This document shows, in pieces, positions 1-12,200 of a stretch of 64,000 nt of DNA. Position numbers and translations under genes: made by a program. Below the pieces are notes generated by a model. It had not been told where the DNA came from. It saw only the letters and a list, made by a program, of their open reading frames with translations, and ran no database searches. The DNA is from Anseranas semipalmata (taxonomy: Eukaryota; Chordata; Aves; Anseriformes; Anseranatidae), in assembly GCA_013399115.1 (NCBI GenBank), contig VXAA01000968.1, positions 249,612 to 313,611 on the forward strand, written 5' to 3'. Within the stretch, counting starts at the first letter, position 1; each line of letters starts with the position of its first letter.

Positions 1-160
1 ATGGCCCTCGCGGGGCTGCTGCCGCCGCGGGCCCCGGAGGCTGCCCGAGCTGCGCCCCGCCGGGCCGGGGGCCGGGCTTCCGGGCGCTGCCGCTCCCGCG
101 GGGTCTCCCGCTTCCCGGCCTGGACGTGCGGGGCGGCGAAGGGGGGTTGTTTTTCCCAGA
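1..160. promoter_or_regulatory. Edge of a CpG island, probable promoter/first-exon region of EPB41L2
   Basis: The first roughly 150 bases are extremely GC-rich with many CpG dinucleotides, then composition drops sharply to AT-rich DNA typical of the rest of the window. CpG islands in vertebrates mark promoters and first exons. The next coding exon downstream on the + strand is the start-codon exon of EPB41L2, which carries only 14 bases of 5' UTR, so at least one non-coding upstream exon must exist. This island is the best place for it, although the exon itself may lie just before position 1. A possible donor (GAG followed by GTGAAA) sits at about 244. An open frame from an ATG at position 1 runs 95 codons, but it looks like a chance frame in GC-rich sequence with no recognisable domain. 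Confidence 0.5.
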
Positions 161-3017
161 AAAGCTGGCCTGATTTCTGTCTGTCAGCCTCCCACACGGC
201 AAGAGCTGTAGCCTGCAGCCGTAGCATGAGTACTGTGCGAGGAGGTGAAAACTTTTCTTTCCTCCTAGACCACAGCTCCTCATTCTGATAACTTCATTCT
301 CTTCATATCTTAGACTTTTTTCTTTCTTTCAGCTGTACGTCAGCAGTTGCAGAGCAGTGCGCTGAACATAACCCTGCACCGAAGCTATTAATCAGTAGTT
401 AAGTAGGGGATGAAATCGAGGAAGACTGTGTGTTCCTAGTTTCTTTCTCCAAGATTGGGAAAGAATCGGTGTGTATGGCTAGAATGAGCTTAGAGTAGGT
501 AACGTTATAAATGATCGCTGATAGACATGAAAGGAGTTAATTTGTGGTTTTGTCATTTGAATGATTACAATTTCCAGAAACGGCTCCTGAAGTGGAACCA
601 CTGGCAGAGAAAAAGTAATAGCCAACTAGGGAGTAAATTTAGGTTGTGGGGCTTTGATATTAGTAATAGCTAACAAACAGTTCAATTAGGATGCTTTTTT
701 TCTTGTAAAGCTGTCTAAGACCTATTTTTAATTAAAAACATGTAATTTATAGCTTTTCGTTGACATGTAGTGCTTTGTTTAGCTTTACTGCCTCATTTTC
801 CTGTCTGCTAGCATGTGTGCTACCAACCAGAGTGTTAGTAAAATGCTACAAGCACAAAGTTCTGCAAAACTTAGCCTTCAGCAAATTCTCATAAACTTGC
901 ATATTTCCAGACCTGGAGAGTTTGAAATGACAAAGTACTTCTTTACTTTTTTGGATATTTCCTATTAAAGCTGCATCCTTTGGCATGATATTTTAAAGTT
1001 TCAAACAGGAGATGAGCTCGGTCCTTAAACTACAGAGCCGACCTGTTACAGAACAGACCCTGTTGAGACCCTGTTTTGTGCCATCCTGTGTTTTGTAGGA
1101 ATGGCCCTGAAAGGGCATTCAGCTGGACTGAAGTGCTCCGTTTCAGTTGCTACTCTCCTCCTCTCCAGCAAGTTTCCATTTCTGCTTACCATGCTGTTTT
1201 CTCTCTGGTGTTAACCTCTATGGTGAGAAGTTGAGCTGCTTTCTCTTGCTTGAATTGCAGCTTTCTGCTGAGTTTGATTCCCTTTGAGCCTAGAATAGAC
1301 CTTCCCTTCCTGGTTTTCAGAGGCTGTGGATCTCTGTTTATGTCAACAGCTTGTACCCGCGGCAGAGGAGTTTGCACTGTAATAACGTCATTTAGAATGG
1401 TCTAGACAAGACTTCCAAAAGTATGTGTTCTGTGTACGCATGTTGAAAGTGGAGAAGAGGAAGAGTTCAAACTTCTTAGGAGATAGGGCCATGGAATAGA
1501 CTTAGAGGCTTCATTTCTTTGGAAATGCACTTTTTGTTCCACCTCTGATTTGATAAGTCTCAAGCAATTGCAGTTAATCCATAAGAAATTTCTATTTTAT
1601 TACCACTTCCTCTTGATATGACTTTAAAATTAGGAGCAAATAAAGGTGGCTCTTTGAAGCCAGTCTGACCTGTTGATGTCTACCTGGGGTTTTGGTGACA
1701 ATACTGTGGACTTGAATCGTTCTTGTTCAGGGGGGTAGCCTGAAGAATAATTGTATTACTTACTGTATTCAATATGGTCTGAGTCATTTAGTGAGTGTAG
1801 ATATAGGCAAAAAGAACAATTTCATGTGGCCCATTCCCAAGTCATACGTTTAAGGATGAAGAGCGCAGGTCATAGGTAGAGAATGGGAAAGCGTTCTGGA
1901 ACCATTTAAAGACATTTAAAGGTGGTATTGTGGATTGTTATTAATCATTTAAGCATAAGCTCTCTGTAAGTCTTTGTTTAAAAAAAAAAATAAAAATCAA
2001 ACTAGGTTTATAAGCAGCATATAAAATACATGACAAGGTAATATAATCTTTCTGCTCTGCATTTGGTGCTTATGGGATTACTTTTTCAATTCTGCATTCT
2101 CTTTTGGTGTTGAACTTTTGGAAGATGATAATATTGTAAGAGTAATAACTGGAAAGAATTTAAAGAGTTGCAAGAACTGGGAAGCATGTCTCAATACAAA
2201 AGATCAATCTATTCCAGTAGTAAAAGGGAGGGAACAAAATAAAAGAACGGTAGATACGGCTAATAGCGGCTATGAAAGGATTTGCTGGCTAGAAAGAGAA
2301 TCTAAACAGTTTTTGCTTCTTATAGTTATGTCTATAGTACACAGTATTACTCTGTTGAGAGAGGACAAGCTTTCTAAATTTTAGTTTATCGTTTGTAGAT
2401 ATCAATAGGCTAAAAACTGTTATCAAAGGTTGTAGTGTATAGTGTATTTGCTATTGTTAGATATTGTAAAATTAAATGCTATTCTGAGGAAAGATGTACT
2501 CATTCAAATGACGGTTTCATTCCGTCACTGATCTTATGTTGTTGGGGAAGATGAGGAGGGAGAAGGTGGGTTTTCATCCTCATTACAGGCAGAATGAACC
2601 CAAGAAAAGTTGTGCTGGGAAACTGCTCATTGTATGCTTGCACAATTGCTGGACATGAAAAAAGGGGATGTGGGAATGTGTGATTGTGTTATAGCCTGGA
2701 TTATACTAAGAAGTCAAACTGCATCATAAGGGGTTATTTCCATCTTTCTAAATAGAAAGAAATGCTTCTTCTTGACCTTAAGAGTTAGACTTTATTATAA
2801 ACTGCTACACTTCTATGGTTTTCAAAAGAGATTAAAATGAAAGTGCAAGTTAAGTTATTGGTTTTAACCCTCTTAGTATTTGTAGGGTTGTTCACATCTT
2901 AAAAATATATTTCTCATTTAAGCACAATTTCACTTTTCAGATTTTCTAAATCAATTGGTTTGTGGGGTGATAGTAGGTGTAATTTGACTACAAATTTAAT
3001 TCCAGATTCTCTTACAG

Positions 3018-3099
3018 ATAAAGAAGATATTGGGCTGTTATCCAGTTGTTGTAGTTGATCGCATTTTACCAGTCTTCAAGACTTTTATTGGAGTTAAAG
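3018..3099 (+). other. Exon-like segment with flanking splice signals (candidate non-coding or intra-intronic exon)
   Basis: An 82-base segment is preceded by a pyrimidine-rich acceptor ending CTCTTACAG and followed by a good donor, AAAG then GTAACT. One frame is open right across it, but 82 is not a multiple of three and I do not recognise the peptide. It would fit better as an untranslated exon or an intra-intronic splicing element than as coding sequence. Matches of this quality to splice signals occur by chance in a 46-kb intron, so this is only a candidate. Confidence 0.2.
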
Positions 3100-3810
3100 G
3101 TAACTTGTCACTTTTTTGTTGTTTTTGTTTTTAATATCAGAAAATTCACTGTAGGAATTTACTAAATAGCAGAAGTTCTGTGTTCTGTTTCAAGTACTTA
3201 TAAATATTTTTGCTGTTAATGTGATAAATCTACATGGTTGATTGTGGCAACTTTATAATATTTCACAGGGAAGAACATATTAATGATACAGTAAATATTT
3301 TGACTTTTAGCAAATCTTAATTTCTTAAGTACATTATTTGTGATATAAACTGCTGTGTGAAGGTAATTTTACTAGTGACTGATTTCTGCCTTAGAGTTCA
3401 CCATGTCTTGAGTACTTTGTAAAGATTTACAGGCTACGTGAAAGTCATCTCAACAGAATATTGATTAATTACTGTAGAGCAATCCAGAAATAGCCGCTCT
3501 ATTTGGCTAGTGAAAGGCAAAAAGCTTGTTCTGTGTGTAGTATCTTTTTCCTAGTTCTGGAGGAAAGCTGGGTCTGGATCTCTTATCGTTCTTACCAGAG
3601 TAGATGACTTGATTATAGGTAAAAATTCGAGGTTTTATAAAGGAGAATTTCAGATGCCTACCCTATGCTCTGCACATTTCAAATACCTTTGGTGGTGGTA
3701 TGACTGTTGGTGACTGGACTCGAGTGTATGAGATGCTCCAAAGATCTGACTTTTGTTAAGTTGGCCTCTTGCATAAAATACTGATTGGCTGTCTCTGAAT
3801 AACAGGTGGT

Positions 3811-3845
3811 ATTTATTTTATTTTTTATTTTATTTTATTTTTTTC
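3811..3845. repeat. TTTTA-type low-complexity tract
   Basis: About 35 bases of irregular T-runs separated by single A bases, mostly TTTTA or TTTTTA units. It is ordinary intronic simple sequence. Confidence 0.8.
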
Positions 3846-5569
3846 TGTGGAGATAAGATACCACTTGGAACCACAAAGAATGTGCTTTCATTAACAGTAG
3901 CTTGGCTCTTCAGAGACCTTGTGAAGGAGCATTGTAGGAGGATCTTTGTAAAACTGGAGACTTTTGTCAGTGTCCAGGGGCCTAACCAAGTGTTTTACTT
4001 GATATAATATCTACCATGGTGCTCATATTCTGTGTCTTTGTTTCCTCCCTGGATTCTTTCGGAAGAAGGGTGTGATACAGCTTGTCTTTAATTTACCTAA
4101 CTGTTAGTAAGTGATGTGGCAGATGTGCTCTGTAAGGTCATTGTTAGACTTCGGCATTGAATAATAAAATAGGGTTAGCTCAGGACAGTTTAAAAGGAAC
4201 TGTGAATTGCCTTGTTGCTCTAGGTTTGAATCTTCTCTTTTACTTCTAACATTGTCTGTGTGGTTTTCTGTTTGCAAAGCACTATTTCTAGAGAAATGTT
4301 CTGTAGGAAAAGATGTTCAGTTACCAGAAAATAAAAATAGTCTCCAAAAGAGAAGTTTGGACTCTCTGAAAGATCAGTTTCAGCTTAAATTACTTGCACT
4401 GATGACAAAGCAGAGTTTAACCAAATATTTATTGTTGAAATTACCCTGTAATTAGTAGTGTTGTACAGCTAAATGTAACACCAGATTTTACTGTAAATTA
4501 CTGCTATCCCATTACTGTGGCTTGAGAAGTATAGAGTATAACTGCGGTATTCTTTTTAGTGGCCTGGATAAGAATTTGACTACAACATTTTAAGAACATA
4601 GTTTTTGTATTTTTAATAACATTCTTCAGTGCATATTTAAAATGCATGATGTGATCTCTTACCATAATGGAAAATTAGAACAGCTTTTTCTAATTTGAAA
4701 TGCTCCATTATCCTGTATATGGGATTTAAAATATATATTCTTATATAATATATTCTCATTGCAAGCTTTTGAATTGGATAATAGGCGGAGCTTTAAAATC
4801 TGACTGTTGAATCAGCATGTAGCCTACTTCTGAAAATCGAAACAAAATTAAAATCTGATTATAAAAATACACATTTGGGTTTCACATTTATTCAAACAGT
4901 TTTATTGCTTTCTGTTGCTCACAAGAGGAAGGATTTATTAATAAAATATTTTTGAATATATGGAGTTTATCCTGCAAATATGAAAAACACAACATAAACT
5001 CAGTTCAGTTTGACATTACAGTTTAGGATCTGAAAGTTCTTGTTTGATTTCCAAATATAGCATTTTGTACTTTATAGACACTATTTGGAAATGAACTATT
5101 TGTTTCCTTGGTTGAAAGAAGTTAGGTTTTGTCCTATTATTCCCTGTTATGTTACTTCCTTTTGAAGCTGTACAGAAATAATACTGTAACTGCTGCTGTT
5201 CTGTCACCAATCAATTAAAATGTGGTAAAATAGTAAGCCTGTATATCATTAATCTTCTCTTAGATGACTGGATCCTTTTTCTTTTATGGCTTTTTGGGTA
5301 CTTTTCTTGGTAGGATGTTGCATCATCGGACCAAGAATCTGAAGCAAATCCCATGTCTGTAGGGTTGGAACCACAAAGAATGCCTTAGTATAAACTTTAT
5401 ACTTAAGTCAGTGTTTGGTGTTAAGGCTGCTTTGTCCACTCTCTAGTCAATGCTTCTGTATTGCAGTAATCTTTGACAAGAGGTTAGCTACATAATGGTC
5501 ACAGGCAGCTGCTCAGGTCAAGCCTGAGGTTGCTACATATCAATGCTACTACCCCCCCCCCCCTGACNA

Positions 5570-6190
5570 CTCACCTATCTTGACCTGCTGGCCATGCTTC
5601 TTTAGATGCAGCCCAGGATATGGTTGGCTTTCTGGGCTGCAAGCGCACATTGCTGGCTCATGTTGAGCTTCTCATCAACCAACACCCCCAGGTCCTTCTC
5701 CTCAGGGCTGCTCTCATTCATTTTCCACCCAGCCTGTATCTGTGCTTGGGATTGCCCCAGCCCAGGTGCAGGACCTTGCTCTTGGCCTTGTTGAACTTCG
5801 TAGGGTTTGCACAGGCCTACCTCTTGAGCCTCTCATCAGTATCCCTCTGGATAGCATCCCTTCCCTCCAGTATGTCGACTGTACCACTCAGCCTGGTGTT
5901 GTTGGCAAACTTGCTGAGGGTGCTCTCAATCCTGCTGTCCACATCGCTGACAAAGGTATTAAACAGTGCTGGTCCCAGTACTGATCCCTGAGGAATGCCA
6001 CTTGTCACTGGTCTCCACCTGGACATAAAGCCATTGACTGCATCTCTTTGAGTGCCACCATCCAGCCAATTCCTTATCCACCGAGCGGTCCATCCATCAA
6101 ATCCATGTCTCTCCAATTTAGAGCCAAGGATGTTGTGTGGGACAGTGTCAAATGCTTTGCACAAGTCCAAGTAGATGATGTCAGTTTCTT
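5570..6190 (-). mobile_element. CR1 LINE fragment (internal reverse transcriptase region), antisense to EPB41L2
   Basis: The minus strand encodes part of a CR1 ORF2 reverse transcriptase. A 117-codon frame at 5817-6170 shows RT motif A as [11 protein letters not shown], motif B as [10 protein letters not shown], and the catalytic motif C region. Motif C reads FANN where active CR1 copies have FADD, so the catalytic aspartate pair is lost. The homology continues out of frame to about 5570, reading through the region that follows the palm domain. The usual CR1 3' end with its octamer tail is absent, so this is an internal fragment. It begins right beside a C-homopolymer and an ambiguous base, which may mean the junction is imperfectly assembled. 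Confidence 0.9.
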
Positions 6191-8510
6191 TGTGTGCTTG
6201 AGGGTGTTTTATAGAAAGCAGTTAACATTTGTGGAGGTGATTAAGGACAGTGTACTGACAGTTTTCTATTAACTTTTTTCTTTCCTCTCCCCTGCCTCTG
6301 AGTATGATGCTTGCTTAGAATATGACAGTGTTGTAATTTTTTTCTGAACATTGACATAGTTCCAATTCAAAGAGGAAGACACGCTTCTGAGACTGAAATC
6401 CATACTCAGTCTTTATCTAGTAATTCCATCCAGGAGAAAAAGTAAAACACTTAGCCATGTTAAAACATTACTTTTTGTCACATTTGAACTTAGTGGAGTG
6501 TCATTCCAGAAAGTCAAGTGTTATTTAAGTTCCATGGGATGACTGCAGAATAGAATAATGACTTAAAATATAGACTGAATACTTGTGAGAAAATATTGGG
6601 GGGATTTCAATATTACCAGCACTTTGTTTTTGTACTGAAGCAGAAATGAAACGCTAGAGAAGTGAATTTGGGAGTACTTCAATCCTGTGTTGTAGATGAG
6701 AAAATGCTTGGGGAAAAAAAGATGCATTCTCCATAAAAATGCTCTATAAAATGACTTACAGTGCTAGAGAAATTTATGTTCAAAAACTTCATCCAAATAC
6801 AAAATGAAAGCTTACTAAGAAACACGATTGTAAACCACAATGTTCTGACTTGGGGAGAGTGTCAGTGTGGTGTATGGAATTAATCAAGTTTCAAGAAACC
6901 ATATATAATAAGCATAACTTGGTCTTACAATTCAAGAAGCTGGAACACCTGATGGGGCTGAAGCCAGAAACTTATTTACCCCTGCACCCCTGTATACACA
7001 TGCATGTGCACTTCTTTTAGCAAATTTAGTAAAAGATATATAACCCCACATTTTACTTTCATCCTTAGACCATTGCAAGTTCAGTAATCCTGACAGAATA
7101 TTTCAGCCTCAAACTGAGACCAGGTATTAAATGTGGGACAAAATTTTCTGAAGGGAAAGTTTGTGCAATTTTAGTTCTGATACAAAAGGATGATGCTAGA
7201 GGTCGCATTACTTCTAGTCTCCATATGTATCACGGACTTCTGTTTCTTGTATTTTAGAATGCCTAATGAAGCTCTATTAAAAAAATAAACGTATTAGCTG
7301 AAGTATATCTTATTGTGCTGACTTGTTGGAAGTCTAAGTGATTTAGCTCTTGAGGCATCGTGAGACTTGGAGTATTGGGCTAAGAATGAAAAAGTGTTTT
7401 CACTTACTGCTTGCGAATGGATTTTTGAAAGGCTAGGGTGAGAAACATAAAATATGCTCCCAATATGTTGGCAGCAGGTTCACTTAAGCTATTTGTTGCT
7501 TTTATTAAAACTCAGCTTTGCATCTTTCAGGCCTTTTGATCAGTCTTCCCTAATTCTTAATTTTTTTTCCATTATCTTAACTTGTGTTCCAAGGTAACAC
7601 CTACTATGAAGATGGCTGGTTTACCATAGACTTCCCCAGCTGTTGGTGCTGTTTAGACTATGTCTCAGGCAGGACTTACCCCATACATAATGTCAAAACT
7701 CTGGAATGGGACCAGATCAAAGCAGTTGATATTGGCCGAGCTTCTTAGTCACTGTCATGAGCCCTAATTTTCTGACTTGAAATATCCATAAACTGTTGAA
7801 TGATGTGAGAAGATTAATTTGCCTGGCAAAGCTGTGTTTTTTATTAAAAAAAAAAAAAGTATTACATTTTTTGTAAAATGTGTTACAGTTTTAGACGTCA
7901 AGTTTATTGAAGTTAAAATCAACTTTTCTTTTACTTCCGAATGATCTTTGATTGCAAAGGATAACCACTGAAATACATGGATCTTTTCTGTTCAAAAGCT
8001 CACAAGGTTTTTTTCCTTCTTTTAAAAACAAGCCAATTTTTCTTTTTTTTGGTTAAATGTTTTATGACTCCATTTACGCAGTTACCTTAAGGAGACTTTT
8101 ATACGAGTATTAGTTATCAAATTCTAAGTGGGTTTTTATTTTGTACTGTTCCCAAGGTTAACAGCAGTATAGGATGCTGGCCAGAAGGATCAGTAAATAA
8201 GCAGTTAATTTAACTGCACAAGACAGAACAAATGGGTATATTCTGTGAGTATCTTCTGACCTTTGGTTATGTCAAGGTAAAAGCACAGGCATTTCTTTTG
8301 GAAGAATGCTGCTTTCCTCTGATCGGCTGATTTTTTATTTTTATTTTTTTCCTGACTGAAGCTTTGTTTCGGATAACTCGGGCAGTATGTCCATAGGTGT
8401 GCCTTGGTAAAATGATCATGTAGTTATGATTGCAAGTCAAATTAAAGGAACATAATGTTCATGTTCTTGGAGTTCCTATTCAATGCAACTTTATTCTTTG
8501 CTTTAAAAAA

Positions 8511-8527
8511 CAACAACAACAACAACA
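8511..8527. repeat. (CAA)n microsatellite
   Basis: Five to six CAA units bordered by A-runs on both sides. It is a simple intronic repeat, possibly a remnant of an A-rich tail. Confidence 0.85.
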
Positions 8528-8923
8528 AAAAACAGCTTCATCTAGAGCTGTGGATGGGTCAGCACTGTAGAATTAAGTGATGGCTAGAGCTGTTCGTGAC
8601 TACTGGCTTCTAGTAAGTTTTGAGAGAAACGTCAGGGCTCAGGGTTTCAAGAAGTTGTTGGTGATTCAGGAAAAACTGTAGTGGAAGGAATTGTCATGTA
8701 GATGTAGGGTAGACAAATTACCTGCAGTTCAGAGTGAACAGGCACCTAACAAAAATAAGTTGGTTAAGGTATTGTAAATTTTTCTATTGCATATTTCATG
8801 GGTCACCATTAGAAGAGATGGCTAATTGATGCTTATATTTAAGAACTTAAAGGTAGCCTGGTTGGTGTGAAGTTGGTGTTGACTGAAAAATTTGTTGTAG
8901 AAGATACAGGAAGCTTTACACAG

Positions 8924-8961
8924 ATTTATTTTATTTTATTTATTTTTATTTTTTTTTTTAA
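8924..8961. repeat. TTTTA-type low-complexity tract
   Basis: A TTTTA-like tract ending in a run of T bases. Such T-rich tracts can be reversed poly(A) tails of retroelements, but no element body is recognisable beside it. Confidence 0.8.
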
Positions 8962-9029
8962 TACTTAGCATGTTCATGCTGGAGGTCAGTTCCTTGCTCT
9001 GACCATATTCTTCCAATATTGGACTGTGC

Positions 9030-9063
9030 TTTTGATGAACTACCACTTTTGATGAACTACCAC
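9030..9063. repeat. Perfect 17-bp tandem duplication
   Basis: The 17-base unit TTTTGATGAACTACCAC occurs twice head to tail with no mismatch. This looks like a recent slippage or small duplication event and has no evident function. Confidence 0.9.
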
Positions 9064-9261
9064 TTCAGAGCTGGAGTTGCAGTATTTTGAGCAATGATAA
9101 AAAAATCCGAGCAGGGCTCAAGTACTTGTGTGTTAGAATTTGTACTGCATAGTATACGAAGAAGTTATTCCAGTTTTTATAACAGGGAAAAATGCTTTGC
9201 TTTATGCATCAGAAGCTAGTGTACGACAGTGCTATAAAACATACAGATAACCTCATGATTT

Positions 9262-9290
9262 TCATAGAATCATAGAATCATAGAATCATA
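9262..9290 (-). repeat. Isolated CR1-type 3' octamer tail (TCATAGAA)n
   Basis: Between three and four copies of the octamer TCATAGAA, the reverse complement of the TTCTATGA repeat that ends avian CR1 elements. No CR1 body is recognisable next to it, so it is either the last trace of a very short insertion or an expanded remnant of an older copy. Confidence 0.7.
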
Positions 9291-12200
9291 TTTTCTTTGG
9301 AATTATTGGAAGTTTTTCTCTATTAAACATGAATCCACTTTGAATTAGTTTCCCTCTTTCAGAGAACTTCTTAGTAGAAAGGCTTTTTATTTTCTTTTAA
9401 ATTTTATTGGAGTTAGATTATTTTAGTAGGGAATTAGTTGAACTGTAACTTAGTGCAGTAGGCACCTAGATCTTTTAGAGGAATATTCTGCTTTATCAAC
9501 CCTTTTGAACTAAACTTTGTGTTAGGTAGTACTTTGCCCATGTTTTCTGCAGTTTGTCAAATTTTGCTTGCTCTTACCTCACCCTTATTTCTAGTATAAA
9601 ATACAGTAAAGATCCCTTTTACTTGGGGAAACATTTTTTTTCTTTTTCATGGGTATGGAGTTTTTATTTTTTTAGAGAAGAATTGCTTCTGTTAACTAGC
9701 TTCAGGTTCTTCCTCTCAAAAATGTGTTTGATCCAGTCACCTCCAAGTCTATTTCTGCTAAATATATGTGGGAATCAGAGGGACAGCACTGTGTTGTGAT
9801 GGCATTAGCCTGCTGTCAGATGGCACTTTAATTCTTGAAAGTATCTCATCCTGATTAGAGGAAGAGGGCTTCCATATACTTAGGCATTGCTAGGATGTTT
9901 CATGATAGATACAACTCTTGAATTTGTCTAATTTTGTTATACAGATGCAAAAATATCTGACTCTGTGCATTTAAGTTTTTTTCCCCCAGATGTGTTCAGT
10001 TATGGGGTGATTCTATGGTAATTCAAGAATGTCACTGGTATTTGAGTAATTGTGTGGAAATTCTCTTATTTAAGTTTCTTGGTGTTGTGGAGACGAGTAA
10101 CTTTCCCACGCGAATGATGTTTGCTTGGTTTCTCTACAAAGTTGGAAAGTTTTGCAGTGTATGTTTCTTTTGTAAAATGTAGGAGAAACAGAATCATAAA
10201 ATAGCTTTGCCTGTCAAAACAAAGCTTCATGAGTACTAAATATTCTTATTAAAAAAGCAAGATGCTGCTCTAATGGAAATTCGACCATCATCTTTCTAGT
10301 TGTTTGTTTGCTAATGTTAGAGTACTAGCAGTTATCTATTTTATATGAGAAGACTAACCATGTTTTGACACTGTTTTTTTTTTTTTTTTTAAGGCTTAAA
10401 GTTGTAATTCTACTTTTCAGTAGCGTAAAGTAAAATTACAGATTTTTTTTCTTTAAGCATATTTTTGCTGAGCATTATCACTCTGAAATGATGCATGAAC
10501 TATGATGGCACAGAGGGGAAAATGTACTCTTGTGTAGGGGTGAATTGGAGCTGGAGATACTTGAGACATTCTTGACTACGATTCATTATTCCTTTGTGTC
10601 TGGTGTGGTGAGCTTAAAGAATAGCGTGTCTCTTCTGAAGCTTTGGTCATATCTGCCTTGCATGTGCAAACATTTGAACAGCAAGTTTGGCTACTAGCAG
10701 ATTTGTAATTTTTTCCTCAATACTAAATTTGAGCTTTTTAAAGGAGTGATATCAGTGCCCATGGATAGGTACAGTAGTCTTCAACTATTCATCCTATCAC
10801 GGCACCTTGAAAATAAGAATATAGAGAGAGGCCTTTAAAGTAGGAGGCTGAGTATCTGTAGTCTGCATGGAGGTTATGCAGAACATCTTTAAGCAACTGA
10901 ATTTGGTCTTTCATTTACAGCAGTAGATGTACTGTTTTTTGAGTTGGATTTCTTTCCCCACCCCTCCGTTTCAGTTTATCCTCCTAAGGTGTGGTTCCCT
11001 GTGTTTTCTCTCACCTTCATCCTTTCAGTGCAAGCCTTTCATAACCTCCTTCTCCCCACTTCATTTTCTTCTGTTCTCTTGTCTTTTCTGGTCTCTCATT
11101 GAATTAGCTCTGAGGTAACACTATTGTTTGCAAAGTCCTGCGCTATTGTAGAAGAGCAAAAGCTGTCTTCAATTCTTGTCCTAGCTAAAGAAACATTTGT
11201 AATGAGTTGAGAGTGGTCTGATCGTGATATGCTGCAAAGGTGTGCATAACCTTGTCTCTGCTGTGAGCAGTAAAAAGTTACCTGATCCATAACTGGGATT
11301 TCTGAATGCTACACTAGTCAAGTATGAAAGGCTTCTTGTTGCTTTATATAAAGGTGATCACATTCAGGTCTCTAGCTGAATTCTTTATTTAAAGATGGGC
11401 AACATAACTATTGCTGCAAATGAGGTAATCTAAAATAGGCCTTATATCAACAGGATTACAGTTTAAAGACTCTTCTCTTGCAACATCAAGCTAAGCTGAA
11501 TGCGCTCCAATCCAGCGCTTCTAACCTTTTCTTTTGAAAACAGTTGTTCCTTTCTCCCTGCTAGAGGAAAGGGAGATGCGCTGTTATCTTTGAGGTATGG
11601 CCTCCTGTCAAGTTACTGACCTGTCTCTGTGCTTGAAAAACACTGCCATAGGCTGTGCTTCTTTCTCAAGAGTAAGCAGTCATTCACATGACAAAACTGC
11701 CTTTGATGCTGATACCCTGAAGGGCTGGTAATTCTGCAAAGGCCTAAAATATTCTGAAAGCAGTTTCTCAGCAATTTGGTGCTTTTCAATCAAGGGAGTG
11801 CATGTACTATATTCAATTCTCTAGTTTGATCTGCTGATTTGGTTGTAGTTACTTGTTTTGATCACTTGTATGCTTTGCTTTCTATTATTCTTCAAAATAG
11901 ACTTGCAGATTTTAGTGTGTAAGTTTGATCATTCTGCTTGGTTCCTCAAAACTTGTCTTTAAATTCTGAGCTTGCTGCTGCACAGGGAGAAGAGATAGCA
12001 AGAGAAGTTGCTAATGCATGTGTAGAGTGTACTCAAATACAAGCTTCTGAGCTTTGACTTCCGCTAGCTTTCCATTTCTGATTGCCCTACTGAAGAGGGC
12101 ATAACTTCTGGGGTAAAAGTAAGAGAAAAGGAGGAACCTAAAGTTGCATGATACTCCCCTCTCCCATTCTTCAGTCACTTATGTCTTCTGTTCTGCAGCC

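Larger units (their letters stand above)
161..5569 (+). other. EPB41L2: Presumed EPB41L2 intron 1, first segment; no supported gene
   Basis: AT-rich non-coding DNA. I see no conserved protein frame; the few open frames of 60-90 codons have no recognisable domain and no convincing splice context. It holds a TTTTA-type low-complexity tract (3811-3845), an exon-like segment with acceptor and donor signals (3018-3099, listed separately), and a run of about 12 C bases at 5552-5563 followed by one ambiguous base at 5568. Assignment as intron 1 is inferred from strand and position between a CpG island and the start-codon exon. Confidence 0.5.

Noticed and set aside
9262..9290. Octamer repeat as a CRISPR-like or regulatory array
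   Set aside because: The TCATAGAA octamer is the standard tail of avian CR1 elements, which explains it fully.
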